NCBI GenBank assembly: GCA_947600345.1
Contig: CANQGC010000202.1
Location: forward strand, 1-5,575
Origin: an uncultured Clostridia bacterium
GTDB lineage: Bacteria > Bacillota > Clostridia > Christensenellales > Aristaeellaceae
DNA: 5,575 nt
Direction of reading: 5' to 3'
Part shown: positions 5,051-5,575 of the stretch, in pieces
Layout: every line of letters begins with the position of its first letter
How positions within the stretch are numbered: the first letter of the stretch is position 1
Translations under genes and position numbers: made by a program
The notes under the pieces: generated by a model
Databases searched by the model: none
What the model saw: only the letters and a program-made list of their open reading frames with translations
Told to the model about the DNA's origin: nothing

Positions 5051-5575
5051 ATGAGGCGAAAACTACTGCGCGCCTGCGCGCTGATCTGCGCGCTGGGCGT
5101 CTGCGCGGGCTCGGCCGAGGAGGCGATAGACCTGCTCGCGGTGGACAACCGGCTCTACGAGCTGGGCTATCGCGACGGCGCGTGCACCGGCGAGCTGAAC
5201 GACGCGATGGTCAACGCGCTGAAGAACTTCCAGAAGGTCAACGGCCTGGGGATCACCGGCGAGCCCGACGCGGGCACGGTGCTGGTGCTCAACAGCGAAA
5301 ACGCGGTGAGCCAGAGCGCGTATCTGGAGTCGGTCGCCCGGCAGGCGTCGGAGATGCCCTCGCTGGTCGCCGGTTCGGCGGGCGACGGCGTGGCGCGCAT
5401 GCAGCGGGCGCTGAAGGATCTGGGCTACTTCGGGGGCAGCAGCGACGGCGCCTTTGGCGACGCCACCGCCGAGGCCGTGCGCCGCTTTCAGTTCGCCAAC
5501 GGCCTGAGCCCGACGGGCACCGCCGACGCCGCCGTGTTCAGCCGCCTCTATGGGGAGCGACCCGTCGCCTGGGAG
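5051..5575 (+). CDS. Secreted protein with two peptidoglycan-binding repeats (3' end outside window)
   Basis: The first 175 residues are present and the frame is open at the right edge. A signal peptide is clear: MRRK, a hydrophobic core (LRACALICALGVC) and a likely cleavage after AGSA at residue 22. No valid lipobox is seen (LGVC has Val before Cys). Two PG_binding_1-type repeats follow, at about 30-81 and 111-167. The first contains LYELGYRDGACTGELNDAMVNALKNFQ and NGLGITG. The second is closer to consensus: MQRALKDLGYF, DGAFGDATAEAVRRFQ and NGLSPTG. Such modules bind cell wall peptidoglycan and usually accompany a hydrolase, transpeptidase or further repeats, which would lie beyond the window. 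The ATG at 5051 has GGAGG 7 nt upstream and gives a compact signal peptide. An in-frame ATG at 5006, with AGGAAGG 4 nt before it, would add 15 residues that do not look like signal sequence. Confidence 0.88.
   Translation, partial: MRRKLLRACALICALGVCAGSAEEAIDLLAVDNRLYELGYRDGACTGELNDAMVNALKNFQKVNGLGITGEPDAGTVLVLNSENAVSQSAYLESVARQASEMPSLVAGSAGDGVARMQRALKDLGYFGGSSDGAFGDATAEAVRRFQFANGLSPTGTADAAVFSRLYGERPVAWE

Noticed and set aside
5081..5110. Lipoprotein signal for the peptidoglycan-binding protein
   Set aside because: Cys residues at 13 and 18 follow Ile and Val, which do not fit the lipobox requirement for Gly, Ala or Ser before Cys; a type I signal peptide is more likely.

Overview
The window is a GC-rich stretch of bacterial chromosome with five protein genes, four complete and one cut by the right edge. 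No rRNA, tRNA, insertion sequence, phage gene or CRISPR array is visible. Near-consensus sigma-A promoters, GGAGG-type ribosome binding sites, a clostridial-style pyridoxal/pyridoxamine kinase and a zinc-ribbon/membrane-anchor protein suggest a GC-rich member of the Bacillota (Clostridia, perhaps a gut lineage). That placement is inference; no marker gene is present.

Layout, left to right. On the minus strand there is a HAD-superfamily phosphatase (68-799) with its own promoter (836-865). Upstream of it on the same strand is a zinc-ribbon, single-pass membrane protein of unknown function (921-1796), with a strong hairpin (874-901) between the two genes. An AT-rich divergent intergenic region (1797-2056) carries the promoter of the zinc-ribbon gene and an extended -10 element for the plus-strand gene. 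That gene (2057-3886) encodes a Na+/phosphate cotransporter-family protein with a C-terminal PhoU-like regulatory domain. It converges on a minus-strand pyridoxal/pyridoxamine kinase (3991-4845). A second divergent region (4846-5050) separates the kinase from a plus-strand secreted protein with two peptidoglycan-binding repeats (5051 to beyond the window).

The genes look like single-gene transcription units, not an operon: nearly every gene has its own promoter, and the functions (phosphate transport, vitamin B6 salvage, small phosphate-ester hydrolysis, cell wall binding) do not form one pathway. I see no convincing new multi-gene system.

The least ordinary structure is at the 3' end of the transporter gene. 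A short GACYGAAGTWT-like direct repeat occurs five times between 3821 and 3961. Its start-to-start spacings of 53, 21, 21 and 31 bp are all close to whole helical turns, and one copy supplies the transporter stop codon. The leader of the peptidoglycan-binding gene also carries two consecutive palindromes and a competing in-frame start.
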